In this document: piece by piece, positions 59,556 to 64,000 of the stretch
Layout: every line of letters begins with the position of its first letter
How positions within the stretch are numbered: position 1 is the first letter of the stretch
From: Ectobius pallidus
Lineage: Eukaryota > Arthropoda > Insecta > Blattodea > Ectobiidae
Length of the DNA stretch: 64,000 nucleotides
Direction: 5' to 3'
NCBI GenBank assembly: GCA_964059195.1
Contig: CAXKWD010000005.1
Location: forward strand, 94,377,882 to 94,441,881
Translations under genes and position numbers: made by a program
The notes under the pieces: generated by a model
Database searches by the model: none
Told to the model about the DNA's origin: nothing
Seen by the model: the letters and a program-made list of their open reading frames with translations, nothing else

Positions 59556-59770
59556 TGAAGTTGAAAGTCTTACAGCTACGTCGCGGCAGTGCCAATAAAA
59601 CTACCAGACTTCGGCGTCAAGATCGAACGCTATTTGAAATCTATTTGTACATCTAGGAATAGATGTTCATGTTGAAAGAGTCCCTGGATACTAAAATTCG
59701 CCCACCCCTTCTTCAGGCTCAGGGTCATGACAATTACAAACAAACGGGAGATCCGCCAGTATAGTGACAG

Positions 59771-59817
59771 TCAGTGCCTTCAACAGTTGTAAGTGCCATG
59801 GAGCTCGTTAGGTATGT
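59771..59817 (+). promoter_or_regulatory. Possible TSS and short first exon
   Basis: TCAGT (59771-59775), the arthropod initiator consensus, is followed 27 bp later by ATG (59798) and then CTCGTTAG|GTATGT, a good splice donor with the intron starting at 59812. The coding part would be under five codons. No downstream exon was identified in the remaining 4 kb. Confidence 0.2.
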
Positions 59818-59819
59818 TT

Positions 59820-62800
59820 CCTACAAGTTGCTTCATATTTTCATACTACAATGAACGTATTGTATTCTGAGTTTTCTGCATGCTTTTATTTTTACGTTTC
59901 CATTCATTACAGTAAACAAAAAAGTACTGAAAATGAATGAACACACCCTCATGCTAATGCTATTTTGTCAATAACACTTGCCTGCATTCAAATGAAATTT
60001 TAAATGTTAGGTGCACAAACTCTAATATTACTATTGTCTTTTCATTGGAGAATATTCATTTGGAAGTAAATTGCAATTGCCAATTCCCCATTTTTCATTT
60101 AAAAACAAATTTCCTTTTGTCAATTAATATGTCTGTTGATTCGAGACATAAATGAAATTTTAAATATCTACCTTAGGTCTATTTAACGAAGTTTTTTCAA
60201 ATTATAACTATATAGTATATTTGCAATTTAAGTGAAACCATTTTAATGTATTAATATCAATTAGTTTACAAGTGCTTTGAATTTCATGTTTTATTGCATG
60301 GAGACATAAAGGTAGACATAAACGTAGAATAATTTGTGGCATTTTTATTAATAATTTATTCTTTATTTATCGGAAAGCCCTTTCTGCAAAATCAAATATT
60401 ATATTTGTTGCACTGATTCTGATCGTAAATATGAATTTTTATGTTTGGCTATTACTTTTGTTTAATTTTCTGAAGAGTCTTATATTAAAAATTGTATATT
60501 TAGCTAATCAATAGCTTTCTAAATAAATCGATGGCATTGTCGTTAATGGTAATTTTTTTTACCAACGTAGGAATTTTGTTCAAATTGGATAGAAGTAATC
60601 TAAAAGGAGCCTGTTATAAAGTTAAAATGCTAATAAGAATAAGAAGGAGAAATAAAATCTAAGTGCTCTGATCGCAGATCATATTTCATATTTTAAATAA
60701 ACATACCAGCGGTGATGCCTCTTTTCTATCACTCGAATGCCTTTATTAGTTAGCATACTTACGATAATTATAATACGATGTCATAATAGGAAACTAAAAA
60801 GCCAGATCCGATTTCCGCCCGGAACATTTTGTATAATAGGGAGTAAAAAGTACCATATTATAAAAGTTAACTGATTCATTGGAAAACGTTCTTGTTGAGT
60901 TTAATGGTGGAGTTAAAATTGACAGAGATAATTCTAAAATAAATTGTGTTCTATAAACTATGAACTTGAAAGTTAATCAAAAAGTGTTCCTATAGTGTTG
61001 TGGTTCAAAGCCTTGGAAACTAAATAAAAGTAAAACAAATATTAAGATTTTACTTATTAAGGGAAACTTAATCAAACTCATCTGAAAATTATTTTAAAAA
61101 CTAAAATAAAACAATTTTGATATGTTTAAATAACTAATAGAGGATTTATACAAGCCTTAATATCCACAATTTTACAGCAATCTGGGACAGTATCATGGAC
61201 GTGGAAATGGATTGAATTAGAGTGGTTTTAATTGATCAAACTTAAAGTAAATAAATCCTGTGTATTACATTTCTAACTTCGTTCTGGGAACTCCACAACC
61301 TATGTGGAAATTCAAGGAAATCAGGCAAAATTGTTAATGCAATTAGTTGCGGATGATTTTATGGAAAAATAACATCATTAGTTAAAATTGAAACAAAATG
61401 TTGAATGGTGAATCCATACGTAATGCAATAAGTGTATTTCATAGTTTACTTTCTCTCATGCGTAAAACATGTGAATACTGACTGGTACTTATAAAAAGAT
61501 AACTTTTAAAATATTCCAAGGATTAACAATCTACTTACAGAACACTTCAATTAGGCCCTTAAAAATATCACTACACATAAATGATACATGTATAATATTT
61601 AACATATTGTTCTTTGTTGTCGTTTAGCCTAGTTGAAGACTGAAAATAAATGATTAGTACATGTTCCGTCTGTAAGCCTGAGCAATATTTCTTCTTTCTA
61701 CTGAACATCTATTTTAGGTTAATTTTCTGTATGAAAACCATTATAAGATAGGCATATTAATATCTACATATTATAATAATATATTGTAATATAAAATACT
61801 TCATCCTATTTTTATATTTATTTCTCCTATGGTATAATGGGTTCTATGGGTACTATTATAAATAAAATATGGTACTTCGAGCTAATGTATATTCATCCAT
61901 TAAGGTTTACATGTAATTTAATTTTTATGAGTACCTCATGAACCTCATGGACTCAAGAGAATTTGATAATTTTATTTATATGTGTTAAAATATCTCCATA
62001 GGACATACCGATGGGTCCACAGAAGAACATGGACACGACTTACTAGGATATTGGTCCATTATGATTAATTACTATGATTTAACAAACTTATGATTGTTGA
62101 CATTTCCCAGACAACACAATGAAATCAAAATTCTAGTTTGAAAGATTTTTAAGTTCAAAACATGGCCAGATAAGACCCAAACGTTTCAATTCTGAACAAA
62201 GGTTCCAGTTCTGCAGAAAGAACTTGGGATATGGCAAAGGTGTTTGCAAGGGTTCATGGTATGCCATTGTAGTAATTAATTACATTAGGAACAGGAATTA
62301 CAGTTTTAGTGATTGATTTAGAGGCATTACAAAACATGCTTTGAATTCCGTTACAGAATATGTACAACAGCAACAAAATTTACAACTGAGAAATGAAAAG
62401 TCACAAGTCACAGACCTGCTCCTCAAAAGGTAACATTTTTAAATTCCAAATATTGTTGAATATGGAAATACGGGTGAGCAACCAACCAACTAAACAGTAT
62501 TTTTCTTTCTTAAAAATGTTTTCAGGTATGCCGTGTTTGACAGTTGTTATACAATTTCATGCCAAATTAAGGGATGTCTGTTTAAAGATTTATTTAAATA
62601 TGGAATGTGGTAATATGGAATATGTGACAGCATGGAATGTCAGAATATTCGAGTGTTGTAGCAATGTATATCACTTCTGGATTGTATATTACTAATGCGT
62701 TCATAACATGGATTACTGAAACATATACAGTCGAACCTGTGTATAACAAAGATCGATAGCCTATAAGGATAAACCCACATTTAATGTTTCATATTTGAGT

Positions 62801-64000
62801 TGTCCCCTCAAAAACTTGACCCTGGCTATGGACCTGTGTATTTGAGCAACTACATTGCAAACATGTAAGATTTAAAGATTTCTTAATATAGGCCTAAGCT
62901 GTCAAAATTGTTCATGTGCTGGAAAAAATCATAACCTAAGATATAGGCTATATACGTATACATGCAAACATTTCTGCAAACGTCTGATTTGTATATAGAA
63001 GAAAATAACCGCAAACTCACAGAGTAAAAAAACCACAAGTCAACCCTAGATATACACAAATAACTACATGCTACCGAAGTGTTCCTCATAGTTAAGTGTA
63101 GGCGTACATACATAAAATGTAATGCATGCATCTGTGCATATGTGAGTTGGGTGTGAGGGAGTATGAGTGTATGAACATGGCTATAATATGTGTCTGCGCG
63201 ATTTGCAAAGCCAAAACAATGTTTATGACGAGTTCTTCCTAAATGAAAAGTCGTACTCTTTATTTCTAATACCTCTTTTTGCCTGATATACCTAAATAAT
63301 CATAACAGTAGGCCTATAGCTTGTGTCGGAAAAATGTTAAAAAGAAACTATATTGTGCGCCATAATGTGATTTACCAGCTCTCGGTGGACTTCTGAAAAT
63401 AAAAACTGAGTCCAGTATGTACAGCTGCTAAAATATGACTTGAAAAGTTAGGTGATATCGTCGGCGCATAGCAATATAACCGTTATCTGCTTATTGCAAA
63501 GGTACCGATTGAAGATATTATCGGGGGTAAAAATTGGGTTTTTAATAGTTATATATAGGCCTTAAATGATACAATCTTAAATGCTGGGGGGGGGAGCAAA
63601 GTACGTTGTCCCTCAATGTCGGTGCCTATGGCTTATAGTATCATGGTCCCCTGAAAATGAAAGCTAACAGGACTAGGCCTATACAATAGGGCTTCTGTAT
63701 TCGCAAATAAACCTATTTTTAAATTAAGAGGACCCCACGTGAAACCGAATAAACACGAATTTAACCGAAACGAGAGCAAGGGATGGTGACCCTACTTCAT
63801 TCTATTCTTGTTACATTTGTACATGGACTGTTCAAGTGATCACCACTTGATTTATTGAATGTAGTGCAGCTGCTGGTGTAATATTGTGTGCTAGCAGCGT
63901 ATGGATCACTAGTTCAGGTATTGATTGTACATATGCACCGACACGATGATTCTATGTCTCATAAAAGTGTTATGGGACCTATTACTCACTATCTTCGGTC
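59820..64000. other. AT-rich stretch, intron-like, no gene recognised
   Basis: Very AT-rich with only short frames. A 100-codon frame at 62393-62695 and an 82-codon minus-strand frame at 62883-63131 show no domain or family resemblance. A G-run lies near 63587-63596. If the exon candidate at 59.8 kb is real, this could be its first intron. Confidence 0.35.

Overview
This is AT-rich, gene-poor eukaryotic DNA. Short degraded coding fragments, tRNA-derived SINEs, non-LTR retrotransposon remnants, foldback DNA elements and satellites make up almost everything that can be named. The retrotransposon C-termini and the mariner remnant resemble insect families, so a large repeat-rich insect genome is the best guess. 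A polyneopteran is possible but cannot be shown from this sequence. No intact host gene was found; only a few weak exon or promoter candidates are listed.

The dominant feature is an 11.6-kb near-perfect palindrome at 5752-17395. Two arms of about 5.74 kb, differing at only a few sites in a by-eye comparison, flank a unique 171-bp spacer. It is bounded by an exact 6-bp duplication (TAGGCC) and its termini read 5'-AG...CT-3'. A diverged paralogous copy of the target at 20.3-20.9 kb shows the uninterrupted site. These are integration hallmarks of Polinton/Maverick elements, yet I found no polymerase, integrase, protease or capsid gene. Each arm instead carries a 94-residue single-BIR protein (IAP-like) with complete zinc ligands, a TATA-driven micro-ORF, a 6-bp-period minisatellite, degenerate repeats rich in ACAGAGGAAATGA-like and TGACGTCA motifs, and about five 195-bp repeats near the terminus. 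A small cysteine-rich ORF begins in the spacer and runs into the right arm across an A AAA AAC heptamer, where a -1 shift would extend it from 83 to 120 residues. The working interpretation is a non-autonomous, snap-back derivative of a Polinton-like or related viral element with an anti-apoptotic cargo gene.

The rest, in order. 1-5.7 kb: mostly anonymous DNA, one TIR element and one solo end of a hairpin-bearing repeat. 18.4-19.8 kb: a broken non-LTR retrotransposon and a SINE. 22.9-23.3 kb: a foldback element with 18-bp tandem repeats in its arms around a mariner remnant. 25.0-28.8 kb: a 3.7-kb minisatellite with a roughly 90-bp bipartite unit. 30.7-32.7 kb: a 0.8-kb TIR element, a cluster of CRE motifs joined to a TATA box, and a retrotransposon fragment. 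33-36.4 kb: a second SINE family and a reverse-transcriptase pseudogene. 38-42 kb: microsatellites, a 33-bp in-frame repeat, a promoter-like stretch and another retrotransposon 3' end. 47-51.5 kb: SINEs and an 829-bp foldback element. 53-58.4 kb: a possible SINE, an inverted-repeat element with a hammerhead-like hairpin, a THAP-domain pseudogene and 150-bp tandem repeats. 58.4-64 kb: anonymous, with two weak exon candidates.
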